Counted from the first letter of the stretch, positions 52,999 to 61,725 are shown. The stretch: 64,000 nt of DNA from Paraburkholderia hospita (GCF_002902965.1 NZ_CP026106.1:1612001-1676000), one strand, 5' to 3'. Notes: generated by a model from the sequence alone, not told the origin. Made by a program: numbers and translations.

Positions 52999-53508
52999 TT
53001 ATGCGTTGCGTTTGCTGCCGGATCGTGCGGCAGCGGCTGGCTCGTCGGATACGCCCTTGTCGGAAGTGACTGTAGCATCCAGCGACGCGTTGAACGCATT
53101 CAGCACCCGCAACGTCGTCTCCAGGTCTTCGCGGCTCACGCCCTTGAGCACGCGCGCGCGCAGCTCCATCAGCCGCTCTTCCATGCGCGCGGTGACGGCG
53201 CGGCCTTCGTCGGTGAGGGTGATGGTCTTGGCGCGCTTGTCGTCGGGATCTTCGTCGCGGCGCACCAGCCCGGCCGCGCACAACTGATCGAGCAGCCGCA
53301 CCAGCGACGGGCCTTCGATCCCCACATGTTCCGCGAGCGTCACCTGACGCACGGCCTCGCCAAGGCGGTTAGCGGTAAGCAAAGGACCCGCACACGCTTC
53401 CGACACGTTGTAGGCGGACAACACGCTATGGCTCGTGCGGCGCCAGCGGCGCGCGGCGACGACCAGCGTGCTGCTGACGGAGCGGCGTAGAAGGTGGAGA
53501 TTGACCAT
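52999..53508 (-). CDS. MarR-family regulator of the efflux operon
   Basis: A 169-residue regulator with the MarR winged helix: VRQVTLAEHVGIEGPSLVRLLDQLCAAGLVRRDEDPDDKRAKTITLTDEGR includes the recognition helix and wing. It is the first gene of the operon it probably represses; aromatic acids are the usual inducers for such systems. It starts right after an AT-rich stretch (53520-53580) that should hold the promoter and operator, including ATTTTTATTCG and ATAAATTTTTAAGG. Confidence 0.93.
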   Translation of the reverse strand: MVNLHLLRRSVSSTLVVAARRWRRTSHSVLSAYNVSEACAGPLLTANRLGEAVRQVTLAEHVGIEGPSLVRLLDQLCAAGLVRRDEDPDDKRAKTITLTDEGRAVTARMEERLMELRARVLKGVSREDLETTLRVLNAFNASLDATVTSDKGVSDEPAAAARSGSKRNA

Positions 53509-53662
53509 GGGCCGGGATTGTATGTCGATTTTTATTCGTTAGCATCCTATCGACATAAATTTTTAAGGAAATGCTTCAAAATTTGCTTACGCTGTGTTTC
53601 GCAGGCGAGCGGCGGCGGGGCGCTCGCCTGTCTCCGGCCGCTTTTCGAGCGTCCAGGCGGAC

Positions 53663-54244
53663 TCACTCGTCGTTCAGACCCTTGCCTTCGAGAATCATCG
53701 GCATGCATTTCTCGATCCGCGATTCCCGCGTTTTCGATTGCTTCGCCGACGAGAAGTGGAGCAGATAGGCGCGTTGCCGTCCGGGTGTCAGCGCTTCGAA
53801 AGCAGTCTTGAGCCTAGGCAACTTGTCGAGTTTGGTCTGGAATTCCTCGGCGACTTCAAACTCTTCGGTCGATTTGTGGGCCACTTTCAGGCCGGCTTTT
53901 TCGACTTCGATAGCCGCGCGGATATAGGTCTTCAGAACGGATTTCAGCTTGACGATTTCCTGCAGACTCGTGAATCGCACCTGCCGGGCTGACTGCACGT
54001 TCTCTGTCTGCTGGATCAAGATGCCTTTCGGGTCCTTCAGCAACGCGCCCTTGACGAACAGGATCGCGCAGTATTCCTTGAAGCCGTGAATGAGCACGAC
54101 GTTTTTGTCGTCGACCGTGTAGCACGGAACGCCCCATTTCAACTCCTCCGTGACGGGGCATTCCAGCACGATCGCTCTGAGTTTTTCGGTTTCTTCACGC
54201 CACTGTTTGAGTTTGCCGATATAGGCGTCGACCTTGGGATTCAT
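53663..54244 (-). CDS. YdeI/DUF1801-type protein
   Basis: A 193-residue soluble protein. The N-terminal two thirds match DUF1801 (VDAYIGKLKQWREETEKLRAIVLE, then ELKWGVPCYTVDDKNVVLIHGFKEYCAILF). The C-terminal region (FEALTPGRQRAYLLHFSSAKQSKTRESRIEKCMPMIL) is the YdeI/OmpD-associated motif. Function is not established; some family members have been linked to peptide or stress resistance. It stands alone. Confidence 0.88.
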   Translation of the reverse strand: MNPKVDAYIGKLKQWREETEKLRAIVLECPVTEELKWGVPCYTVDDKNVVLIHGFKEYCAILFVKGALLKDPKGILIQQTENVQSARQVRFTSLQEIVKLKSVLKTYIRAAIEVEKAGLKVAHKSTEEFEVAEEFQTKLDKLPRLKTAFEALTPGRQRAYLLHFSSAKQSKTRESRIEKCMPMILEGKGLNDE

Positions 54245-54304
54245 TTTTGTCCCTCAGAAATAAGGCGAGCCTATGGTACCGCCCGGCGCCAGGGGCGGCA
54301 AACC

Positions 54305-54349
54305 GGGCGAGAAGCGATCGGGCGAGAAGCGATCGGGCTAGAAGCGATC
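54305..54349. repeat. 15-bp tandem repeat, three units
   Basis: Three adjacent copies of GGGCGAGAAGCGATC; the third has one change (GA to TA) that supplies the TAG stop of the overlapping leftward dehydrogenase gene. The period is a multiple of three, so a gene reading through would gain a repeated Ser-Pro-Asp-Arg-Phe. Confidence 0.9.
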
Positions 54350-55570
54350 GGCGCGGAACGGATGCGGGTCGGCGACCGGCGCGGCGCCCGTCATCATTTC
54401 AGCGAGCAGGCGCCCCGTGACGGGTCCGAGCGTCAGTCCGTGGTGCGCATGGCCGAACGCGAACCACAGGTCCTTGTGGCGTGTCGCGGGGCCGATGATC
54501 GGCATCATGTCCGGCGTGCACGGACGCCGGCCGAGCCACGGACGCTCATCGAGCCGCGCGCCGAGCGGGAAGGTATCGCGCGCGATCGGTTCGATCGCAT
54601 CCAGTTGCACGGGGGTTGCCGGCGCGTCACAGGCGGCCAGTTCCGCGCCCGTCGTCAGCCGGATGCCGCGCGCCATCGGCGTGATCATGTAGCCGATCTC
54701 CGTGTCGAGCACGGGTTGATTCAATCGCGCGCCGTCCTGCGCCGCGTAGTGCATGTGATAGCCGCGCTTGACTGCGAGCGGCAACCGGTAGCCGAAGCGC
54801 GCGCTGACAGTATCCGACCAGGGACCAAGCGAGATCACGGCCGACTGCGCGTCGATGCGGCCCGCCTCCGTGTCGACACTCCAGTGCGGTTCGAGTGTCG
54901 ACGCATCGCCGATGAAGATACGCCCGCCAAGCTGCTCGAAGTACCGCGCGTAGGCCGTGACGAGCGCGTTGGGGTCGCTGACGGACTCGGCGTCGGTGTA
55001 GCGCAACGCGCCCAGCAGCGCGTGGCTCAGCGACGGCTCCGCGTGCCTTAGTTGTATTGCATCAAGTGCGTCGAAGGTGACGCCGTATTCGGCTTGCCAG
55101 CGCTCGACGTCGCGCAACGCGGCATCCTGCTTGCCTGCGCTGCGAAACACTTTCAGCCAGCCGCCCGTGCGCACCAGCGCCTGCGCGCCCGAAGCGTCGA
55201 TCAACGCGCGATGCTCGCTGACGCAATGCTCGATCAGCGTCGCATACGCGCGCGCGATGGCCGTATGACGATCGGCGCGCGAGTAGTGCCAGTAGCGGTA
55301 CAGGAACGGCAGCAGCTTCGGCATCGCGCTGAAGTGATAGCGGACATCGAGCGAGCGGTTGCGCGCGTAGCGCAGCAGCGTGCTGGCGTCGCGCGGAAAC
55401 GCATACGGGTAGACGCCTTCGCGCTGGATCAGCCCCGCGTTGCCGAACGACGTCTCGTTGCCCGGCGCCTTGCGATCGACGAGCGCCACGGCCAGCCCGC
55501 GCTTTTGCAGATGCACGGCAATCGACACGCCCACCATGCCGCCACCGAGTACGACGGTATCGAACTTCAT
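54338..55570 (-). CDS. FAD-dependent D-amino acid dehydrogenase-like protein (DadA type)
   Basis: A 410-residue flavoprotein of the DAO superfamily. The dinucleotide motif VVLGGGMVGVSIAVHL is at the N-terminus. PGNETSFGNAGLIQ and, near the end, RPWLGRRPCTPDMMPIIGPA and FAFGHAHHGLTLGPVTGRLLAEMM match DadA-type dehydrogenases. It oxidises an amino acid to an imine, passing electrons to the respiratory chain. It is last in an operon with a permease, amidase and RidA; RidA would clear the imine product. The stop lies within a 15-bp tandem repeat. Confidence 0.9.
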   Translation of the reverse strand: MKFDTVVLGGGMVGVSIAVHLQKRGLAVALVDRKAPGNETSFGNAGLIQREGVYPYAFPRDASTLLRYARNRSLDVRYHFSAMPKLLPFLYRYWHYSRADRHTAIARAYATLIEHCVSEHRALIDASGAQALVRTGGWLKVFRSAGKQDAALRDVERWQAEYGVTFDALDAIQLRHAEPSLSHALLGALRYTDAESVSDPNALVTAYARYFEQLGGRIFIGDASTLEPHWSVDTEAGRIDAQSAVISLGPWSDTVSARFGYRLPLAVKRGYHMHYAAQDGARLNQPVLDTEIGYMITPMARGIRLTTGAELAACDAPATPVQLDAIEPIARDTFPLGARLDERPWLGRRPCTPDMMPIIGPATRHKDLWFAFGHAHHGLTLGPVTGRLLAEMMTGAAPVADPHPFRADRF

Positions 55571-55595
55571 TGCTGCTTATCCTCGCGCGATGACG

Positions 55596-55949
55596 TCATG
55601 CGAGCGCCGTCACGGCGATTTCGACATCGAGGCCCGGCTTCATCAACAGGGCCTGCACGCAGGCGCGCGTCGGCGCGTGGCCCGTCGGCACCCATGCATC
55701 CCACACGGCGTTAAATTCGTCGAAGTGCTTCGGGTCGCTCAGCCACACGTTCGCGGTGAGCACGCGCGTCTTGTCGACGTTTGCGGATGCGAGCAGCGTG
55801 TCGATGCGCGTGAGGATTTGCGTCGTCTGAACGGTGATCGATGCGCCCGCCGTGTCCGGCACCTGGCCGGACAGATAGACGATGCCGTTGGCAATCACCA
55901 CCTGGCTCATGCGGGCGTTGGTTTGCAGTCGCTGGATTTCGTTGGACAT
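55596..55949 (-). CDS. RidA-family imine/enamine deaminase
   Basis: A 117-residue YjgF/YER057c/UK114 protein from ATG 55949. The segments VVIANGIVYLSGQVPD, AHAPTRACVQ-like (here GHAPTRACVQALL) and VEIAVTALA hold the conserved Arg and Glu that bind and hydrolyse 2-imino acids. It lies 16 bp from the amidase and 25 bp from the dehydrogenase, so it likely removes reactive imines made by that dehydrogenase. The longer frame upstream overlaps the amidase and is not favoured. Confidence 0.9.
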   Translation of the reverse strand: MSNEIQRLQTNARMSQVVIANGIVYLSGQVPDTAGASITVQTTQILTRIDTLLASANVDKTRVLTANVWLSDPKHFDEFNAVWDAWVPTGHAPTRACVQALLMKPGLDVEIAVTALA

Positions 55950-55965
55950 GATGGATATCGCTGGT

Positions 55966-57492
55966 TTAGACGGAGGACATGCCGGCCTGAGCTTCGCCGG
56001 TGGAATTGAAAATGGGCGGCGCGGTGACGATCGATTTGAGCGCCGGGTTCGGCTGCGTGAGCCGCGACAGATCGGGACGCGGGCGGCGCAATGCGGGGTT
56101 CGTGTCGAAAGCCTGTTCCATCGCGCGCGCCACGGCCAGCGTCTTGAGGTCGCCATGAAACGGCCCGACGATCTGCAAGCCGAACGGCATGCCTGCCTCA
56201 TCGACGCCGCATGGCAGCGACAGCGCGGGATGCGTCGTCAGCGTCACTACATACGTCAGCGCGAGCCAGCGGTAGTAGTTCTCCTGCGCGCGTCCGTTGA
56301 TCTGCGCCGCGTAAAGCTCGCGCCACGGGAACGGCGAAACGGGCGTGGTCGGCGAGAGGATCACGTCGTAACGGTCTAGCGCTGACTGGAAGCGCCGGAA
56401 AATGCGCGTCTGTTCCGCCTGCGCCCACGCGCTGTCGGCGAGCGTCATCGCGGCGCCCATCTCGTAGTTCGCGCGCGTGTTCGGACCGAGCGCGCCCGGG
56501 TCGCGCGCATACGCGTCGCTCAAGCCCGCCACGAAGCTTTCCGCGCGAATCACGTCGAAAGCGCGGTGCGCGTCGCCGAGATCGAACTGGACCGGCTCGC
56601 AGGTTTGCACCATCGGCGCGAGCGCGGCCATGCGCGCGCGGAAGAGGGCGCGGATTCCATCGTCGACGTCGCAGCAGCCGAAGTCTTCCGTATAGCCGAC
56701 GCGCAACGTGGCGAGATCAAGCGCGGGCAGCGTTGCGAAGCGGAGTGGATCGACTTCGTAGCTGAGAGGATCACCTGTGGAAAGGCCTGCTGTCGCCGCG
56801 AGTTGCAATGCCGTCTCTTCGACGTCGCGGCCCATCGGCCCGACCACGGAAATCGGCGTCCAGCCCAGCAGCCGCCGCGAGTTGGGCACGAGCCCGGCGG
56901 ACGGCCGGAAGCCGACCACGCCGCATTTCGATGCGGGAATGCGCAGCGAGCCGCCCGTATCGGAGCCGGTGCAGACGGGCAGCATGTCGCAAGCGAGCGC
57001 CGCCGCCGAGCCGCCTGATGAGCCGCCCGCGTTCAGTTCCGGATTGAACGGATTGCCCGTCGCGCCCCACACGGGGTTGCGCGTGTTCGCGCCCGCGCCG
57101 AGTTCGGGCACGTTGGTCTTGGCGACGAGAATCGCGCCCGCCGCGCGCAGCCGCTCGACCAGCACGACATCGCGCGACGGCACATGGCTGCGCGACATCG
57201 GCGAGCCGTACGTGGTCAGCAGGCCCGCCGTGTCTTCGAGATCCTTCACGCCAAGCGGCAGCCCGTGCAGCAGCCCGAGCGGCTCGCCGTCCAGCACCTT
57301 GCGCTCGGCCGCCTTCGCGGCCTTGCGCGCGTCGTCGTAACAGGTGGCCGTGATCGCATTGACGGCGGGGTTGAGGGCTTCGATCCGCTCGATGCAGGCG
57401 TCGAGCAGTTCGACGGGGGAAATCTCTTTCGCGCCGATCATCCGGCGCAATTCGACGGCGTTGCGGGCGACGAGGTCGTCGTTATCAGACAT
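55966..57492 (-). CDS. amidase-signature enzyme
   Basis: A 508-residue hydrolase of the amidase signature family. The catalytic lysine is Lys83 in GVKDLED. The glycine-serine stretch GGSSGGSAAALA (residues 156-167) gives the cis-Ser, and the nucleophile is Ser182 in GSDTGGSLRIP. It would release an amine or ammonia from an amide substrate in the cytoplasm. As the second gene of the XRE-cupin operon, it may produce the amino acid that the following RidA/dehydrogenase pair handles. No GatB or GatC gene is nearby, so it is not a tRNA amidotransferase subunit. Confidence 0.92.
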   Translation of the reverse strand: MSDNDDLVARNAVELRRMIGAKEISPVELLDACIERIEALNPAVNAITATCYDDARKAAKAAERKVLDGEPLGLLHGLPLGVKDLEDTAGLLTTYGSPMSRSHVPSRDVVLVERLRAAGAILVAKTNVPELGAGANTRNPVWGATGNPFNPELNAGGSSGGSAAALACDMLPVCTGSDTGGSLRIPASKCGVVGFRPSAGLVPNSRRLLGWTPISVVGPMGRDVEETALQLAATAGLSTGDPLSYEVDPLRFATLPALDLATLRVGYTEDFGCCDVDDGIRALFRARMAALAPMVQTCEPVQFDLGDAHRAFDVIRAESFVAGLSDAYARDPGALGPNTRANYEMGAAMTLADSAWAQAEQTRIFRRFQSALDRYDVILSPTTPVSPFPWRELYAAQINGRAQENYYRWLALTYVVTLTTHPALSLPCGVDEAGMPFGLQIVGPFHGDLKTLAVARAMEQAFDTNPALRRPRPDLSRLTQPNPALKSIVTAPPIFNSTGEAQAGMSSV

Positions 57493-57549
57493 GGTTCAGG
57501 TTCCGGGTTATTCCTGCTTGTTCCTGCTTGTTCGTGATGTCGAATGAGG

Positions 57550-58863
57550 TCAGTCGAGCGCTTCGCCCGTGCGGTCGCGCAGCCAGATGACGGGCACGAG
57601 CGACACCGCGCAGGCCGCCGCAACGTACCACGCGGGCGCGAGCGGGTTGCCCGTCAGCGCGACGAGCCAGCTCGCGACGAACGGCGAAAAGCCGCCGAAG
57701 AACGACGCGCTCACCACATAGGTTAGCGCGATGCCCGTCGCTCGCACATGTTTCGGGAACAGTTCGGGGATCATCACGAGCACGGGCACGATCTGCCCGG
57801 CGACGAACAGCGCGAGAAACGCGGACACGGCGCACAGCATCAACGTCGAAGGCTGCGCCGACAACCACGCGAACGCGGGATACACCGTAAGCAGCAGCGT
57901 CACGCGCGATATGACGAGCACGCGCTTGCGGCTGAAGCGGTCGGCGAGCTTGCCCGCGATGGGCGCCGCGACGAACAGCACGAGCGAGCTGATCACGCCC
58001 GACGCAACCGACGCCGTCGACGACAGATGCAGCGTACGCACCGCATGGCTCGGCAGAAAGAACGCGGTGATATAGACGGAAACGGAACCGCCGAGTTCGG
58101 CAAAGGTGCCGAGTATCGTCAGCTTCAGATGCGTGGTGAGCGCCGCTTTCAATGCGCCGCGCCGATGCGTGCGGGCGGATGACGCATCGCTGAGTGTCTC
58201 TTCGAGGCGCCTGCGGATCAGCATGCCGACGGGCGCCGCGACGATGCCGAGCACGAACGGAAGGCGCCAGCCCCATGCGAGCACGGCGTCTTTCGGCAGC
58301 GAGACATTGATGAGCGTGGCGACGGCGGCGCCGAGCGCGAGACCGAGCGCCGTCGCGGCGAAGTTCCAGCTGGCGAAAAACGCGCGCGTCGAGTCCGACG
58401 CGTATTCGACGAGCAGCGTCGTGCCGGGGCCGAACTCGCCACCCGCGGCGAAGCCCTGAATCAGACGCGCGGCGAGCACGATGAAAGGCGCGGCCATTCC
58501 GGCGACCGCATAGGGCGGCGCGCAGGCGATCAGCGCGCAGCTCAGCGCCATCAGCATGATGGTCAGCACCATCGCCTTCTTGCGGCCCGCGCGGTCCGCG
58601 TACGCACCGATCACAATGCCGCCCAGCGGCCGCACGACGAAGCCGACGCCGAACACGCCGATCGACAGCAGAAACTGGTTCACGGGCGATGCGGATGGGA
58701 AGAACAGCTGCCCGATCTGGATCGCGAAGAAGCTGTAGATGGTGAAGTCGTAGAACTCCAGCGCCGTGCCGAGCGTCGTCGCGGCGATGACCTGGGTTTT
58801 CGACAGACCGGCTTTTTCCAATGCAAGCGTTGACACGTCGACCGCTCCTGAGTGGAACTGCAT
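57550..58863 (-). CDS. MFS permease, metabolite:H+ symporter (MHS) type
   Basis: A 437-residue transporter from ATG 58863 (MQFHSGAVDV). ATTLGTALEFYDFTIYSFFA in the first helix, the loop GAYADRAGRKKAMVLTI and RLIQGFAAGGEFGPGTTLL are signature features of the MHS group (ProP, ShiA, citrate and alpha-ketoglutarate permeases). Frames extending upstream cross the operator and lack ribosome sites. First gene of the amidase/RidA/dehydrogenase operon, so it should import that pathway's substrate. Confidence 0.92.
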   Translation of the reverse strand: MQFHSGAVDVSTLALEKAGLSKTQVIAATTLGTALEFYDFTIYSFFAIQIGQLFFPSASPVNQFLLSIGVFGVGFVVRPLGGIVIGAYADRAGRKKAMVLTIMLMALSCALIACAPPYAVAGMAAPFIVLAARLIQGFAAGGEFGPGTTLLVEYASDSTRAFFASWNFAATALGLALGAAVATLINVSLPKDAVLAWGWRLPFVLGIVAAPVGMLIRRRLEETLSDASSARTHRRGALKAALTTHLKLTILGTFAELGGSVSVYITAFFLPSHAVRTLHLSSTASVASGVISSLVLFVAAPIAGKLADRFSRKRVLVISRVTLLLTVYPAFAWLSAQPSTLMLCAVSAFLALFVAGQIVPVLVMIPELFPKHVRATGIALTYVVSASFFGGFSPFVASWLVALTGNPLAPAWYVAAACAVSLVPVIWLRDRTGEALD

Positions 58864-58889
58864 GGGACTGGAATCGATGCGAGTTATCA

Positions 58890-58917
58890 TATACGAGAAA
58901 AAATAAATTCTCGTATA
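58890..58917. promoter_or_regulatory. inverted-repeat operator between MFS gene and XRE-cupin regulator
   Basis: Perfect 10-bp arms TATACGAGAA (58890-58899) and TTCTCGTATA (58908-58917) with an 8-bp A/T spacer. It is the only strongly AT-rich segment in the divergent gap, 26 bp from one start and 34 bp from the other. A further TATACGACAAAA half-site overlaps its right end. It is the likely binding site of the XRE-cupin protein. Confidence 0.8.
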
Positions 58918-58951
58918 CGACAAAACCCTTTGTCATCCCCTGAGTAATGCC

Positions 58952-59605
58952 ATGGCCAGATCCGTCGCGCGAAAACAACCTGAACCTGTCGAGCCCACGT
59001 CACAGATCGATCACCAGGCGGTCGGGGCGCGGCTGCGCGACGCGCGCAAGGCACGCGGGCTGACGCTGATGCAGTTGTCGGAACAGTCGGGCATCGCCGT
59101 GTCGACGATCTCGAAGGCCGAGCGCGGCGACATCGCGCTGACCTACGACAAGTTCGCCGCGCTCGCGCATGCGCTGCAGCTCGAGTTCGATGCGATCTTC
59201 GGCCGCGCGAAGCACACCAAGCGCGCGGGCGCGAGCGCTATCGTGCCGACGTTCACGGCGTCGGGCCAGCAGATGATCTACGACACGCCCAACTACGAAT
59301 ACGGGATGCTCGCCAACGACCTGACAGGCAAGCGCATGGTGCCGATGCGCGCGCACGTGCGGGCGCGCAAGCTCTCCGATTTTCCCGACTACATTCGCCA
59401 TGGCGGCGAGGAGTTCGTGTTCCTGCTGGACGGCACGCTCGAACTGCGCTTCGAGACGGGCGCGGTGTTTCAGTTGAAGCCGGGCGATAGCCTGTACTTC
59501 GACAGTTCCGTTGGACACGTGTATCTGAGCACGGGGAAAAAGCCCGCTGAAGTGCTCGTGTGCTGCGTGGACACGGACGCGCACCGGCCCGCCGACGCGA
59601 TCTGA
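58952..59605 (+). CDS. XRE-family regulator with cupin sensor domain
   Basis: A 217-residue regulator. The helix-turn-helix (VGARLRDARKARGLTLMQLSEQSGIAVSTISKAERG) is at residues 24-60. A cupin domain follows, with HGGEEFVFLLDGTLELRFETG and LKPGDSLYFDSSVGHVYLS holding possible metal or ligand residues. Related proteins (PuuR-like) control amine and amino acid catabolic operons. It is divergent from the permease/amidase/RidA/dehydrogenase operon, with an inverted repeat between them, and most likely represses that operon. Confidence 0.93.
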   Translation: MARSVARKQPEPVEPTSQIDHQAVGARLRDARKARGLTLMQLSEQSGIAVSTISKAERGDIALTYDKFAALAHALQLEFDAIFGRAKHTKRAGASAIVPTFTASGQQMIYDTPNYEYGMLANDLTGKRMVPMRAHVRARKLSDFPDYIRHGGEEFVFLLDGTLELRFETGAVFQLKPGDSLYFDSSVGHVYLSTGKKPAEVLVCCVDTDAHRPADAI

Positions 59606-59666
59606 GCGCAAAGCCCGGCGCGGGTAACATGGCGGCTTGAGCGATCTTCGGCGAGGGCGGTTCGTG

Positions 59667-60062
59667 ATGAGCGCGAGCGATCTTTCTGACGTGTACCGGG
59701 GTTATATCGACTGTCTTAACCAGCAGGACTGGGCGACGCTGGGGCGTTTCGTCGATGACGATGTGACGTATAACGGCGAGCGTATCGGCTTGTCCGGCTA
59801 TCGGGCGATGCTGGAGCGGGACTTCCGCGAGATTCCGGATCTTCGTTTTGACATTGCGCTGCTGGTTGCAGAGCCGCCTATGATCGCAAGTCGCTTGCAG
59901 TTCGAGTGTTCGCCCAAAGGGACGTTTCTTGGACTCGCCGTCGATGGAAAGAAAGTCGCTTTCGCCGAGAACGTGTTCTATGCGTTTCGCGGCGGAAAGA
60001 TCGCGCAGGTGTGGTCGGTGATCGACAAGGCGGCCATCGAGACTCAACTCGCGCAGCGCTGA
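59667..60062 (+). CDS. SnoaL/NTF2-like protein
   Basis: A 131-residue cone-fold protein from ATG 59667. VYRGYIDCLNQQDWATLGRFVDDDVTYNGERIGLSGYRAML and FLGLAVDGKKVAFAENVFYAFRGGKIAQVWSVID match the SnoaL-like polyketide cyclase/ester cyclase family. Members range from cyclases to binding proteins, so the activity is open. Probably transcribed with the lipoprotein gene that follows after 25 bp. Confidence 0.85.
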   Translation: MSASDLSDVYRGYIDCLNQQDWATLGRFVDDDVTYNGERIGLSGYRAMLERDFREIPDLRFDIALLVAEPPMIASRLQFECSPKGTFLGLAVDGKKVAFAENVFYAFRGGKIAQVWSVIDKAAIETQLAQR

Positions 60063-60087
60063 AGCGGAAGTCACTCAGGGAGATTTC

Positions 60088-61026
60088 ATGTTCCGACTAT
60101 CGACAGCTACGTCTGAACGTCTTGTTCGCTGTCTGTTGCAGGTCTTGATTGCCGGCGTGATCGCGCAGACGTTTGGTTGCGCGTCGAGCAGCACGGCAAC
60201 GGATACGACGCCGGTCGCGCTGGAAGGCGTACGGCCCAACGGCGTCGCGGTTGACGCGAGCGACGGCGCCGTCTATCTGACTGACGACGCGAAAAGCAGC
60301 GTGCTCAGATCGTCCGATGGCCGTACGTTTGCCCCTTATGCGTCGATTCCTCAGCCGCCCGGCCCAGGTATAAGCCTGAGCCAGCTGACCTTCGACGATG
60401 CGCGCAATCTGCTGGCCGTGCGCTTTGGATTCGGCAGCGCGAGTGCAGTGTTCGACGTCAAAGGCGCGAATGGCGCAATCATGCTGTCGGGACCCAATCC
60501 CGCTCGCCGCAGGCTCGGCATTGCGGCGATTGGTTCGCAGCAGGCGCTGTCGACGTGGTTCGTCAAGGAAGGCAGCGCACCCGCGACAGGCGGCGTGAGC
60601 CTGTTGACCTACGATGCAGCTGCGGGCCGCGCCACCGAGCGCGATCTCATCACGGGAATGGGCAAGCCGGTGGGTGTCGTCGTATCGGGCGATACGGTTT
60701 TCGTTTCGGATCAGGCGCGCAACGTGATCGTGCGCGCGTCGCTGGCGAACTGGCTGCAGTCAGCGCAGCCGGTTACCGTTGCCGATACGTTCGCGAAGAT
60801 CGAGAACCCGGACCTGATGGCAGGAGATGGTCAAGGCGCGCTCTACACACACTGCAAGAGTGCGTCGTTGTGTAAGGTCGCGCCGGACGGCAGCGTGAAT
60901 GAAATCGCCACCGACTTTCACGACGCGCGCGGCGTTGCCGTCGATCCGGCGCGACACCGTCTTTATGTCGTCGATCGCGCAGCGGCAGGCGGAACCAGTT
61001 ACTTACGGATTCTGCCGCTGAATTGA
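60088..61026 (+). CDS. beta-propeller-like lipoprotein
   Basis: A 312-residue exported protein. The hydrophobic signal ends at QTFGCASS, a probable lipobox. The mature part has repeated strand units such as RPNGVAVDASDGAVYLTDDAKSSVL, GKPVGVVVSGDTVFVSDQARNVIV and DARGVAVDPARHRLYVVDRA, consistent with an NHL/SMP-30-like propeller. A GGGAGA site precedes the ATG. No catalytic residues can be named. It may bind a ligand at the cell envelope. Convergent with the molbindin gene. Confidence 0.8.
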   Translation: MFRLSTATSERLVRCLLQVLIAGVIAQTFGCASSSTATDTTPVALEGVRPNGVAVDASDGAVYLTDDAKSSVLRSSDGRTFAPYASIPQPPGPGISLSQLTFDDARNLLAVRFGFGSASAVFDVKGANGAIMLSGPNPARRRLGIAAIGSQQALSTWFVKEGSAPATGGVSLLTYDAAAGRATERDLITGMGKPVGVVVSGDTVFVSDQARNVIVRASLANWLQSAQPVTVADTFAKIENPDLMAGDGQGALYTHCKSASLCKVAPDGSVNEIATDFHDARGVAVDPARHRLYVVDRAAAGGTSYLRILPLN

Positions 61027-61049
61027 ACTTGCGTCGAAAGACAGGCTTG

Positions 61050-61475
61050 TCAGTCGACGCCGATAATCACGCTCGATGCCTTGAAGATCGCCGACGCCGC
61101 CGCGCCGCTTACAAGCCCGAGCCGGTCGACGCTTTCATTGGTGATGATTGCGGCGATCTCCGCACCGCTTGCAGATGCAACGATCACTTCGCTATTCACG
61201 GCGCCCTTCGTGACGGCCGTGACCGTGCCCGCGACGCGGTTGCGTGCCGACACCTTGCCGTTGCCCGCATCGACCATCACGAGCACCGACGACGCCTTCA
61301 CCAGCGCAAAAGCCGGCTTGCCGGCTGCGAGGCCAAGCGACGACGCGCTGCCGTGCGTGATCACCGCGACGATGTCCAGTCCGTCCTGGGTGCGCAGCGT
61401 GACTTCGTCATTGACGGCGCCGGGTTTGACCTCGGTGATCTGTCCGGTGAAATGATTTCGGGCGCTGGTTCGCAT
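61050..61475 (-). CDS. molbindin (two Mop/TOBE domains)
   Basis: A 141-residue cytoplasmic molybdate-binding protein from ATG 61475, with an ideal GAGGAGA ribosome site; a longer in-frame start is less likely. Two tandem Mop domains are obvious: ARNHFTGQITEVKPGAVNDEVTLRT..GLDIVAVITHGSA and ARNRVAGTVTAVTKGAVNSEVIVAS..GAEIAAIITNESV. Di-Mop proteins form trimers that hold several molybdates and buffer or store the metal. A ModE-like dyad lies 180 bp upstream. Confidence 0.93.
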   Translation of the reverse strand: MRTSARNHFTGQITEVKPGAVNDEVTLRTQDGLDIVAVITHGSASSLGLAAGKPAFALVKASSVLVMVDAGNGKVSARNRVAGTVTAVTKGAVNSEVIVASASGAEIAAIITNESVDRLGLVSGAAASAIFKASSVIIGVD

Positions 61476-61655
61476 GATGATGTTCTCCTCGAATGGGTCC
61501 CGCGTTCGTGCCACGGAAACCCGCAGTGTTAAGCCAACCCGAAGTCTATCGTTTATACATAGCGCTGCCGCCCGTGTTTACGCGACATGTAAGGCGCTAT
61601 ATCGTACGACGTAAGCCGCTTCAACTTCGCCTTGATAGGTTCGACGCGTCAAACA

Positions 61656-61679
61656 CGATATATTGACGTGTATATATCG
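61656..61679. promoter_or_regulatory. candidate ModE-type molybdate operator
   Basis: Half-sites CGATATATT (61656-61664) and TATATATCG (61671-61679) with a 6-bp spacer GACGTG; the two halves differ by one base from perfect symmetry over nine positions. This fits the CGnTATATA-N6-TATATAnCG pattern I know for ModE regulators. It is in the gap between the molbindin gene and the M24 gene, 47 bp before the latter. No ModE gene is in the window. Confidence 0.55.
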
Positions 61680-61725
61680 AGCGCACATTTGACATTTTCA
61701 GCTAACGACAACGCGGAGCAGTACG

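Noticed and set aside
48096..53508. Efflux operon as a novel system
   Set aside because: MarR, FUSC, DUF1656, HlyD and NodT in this order form a common, ordinary exporter of aromatic acids in these bacteria.
54305..54349. CRISPR-like array
   Set aside because: Units are directly adjacent with no spacers, only three copies, and no cas genes are near.
61595..61619. Second ModE-like site beginning CGCTATATC
   Set aside because: Only one half-site fits; the partner half matches poorly, so I kept only the dyad at 61656.
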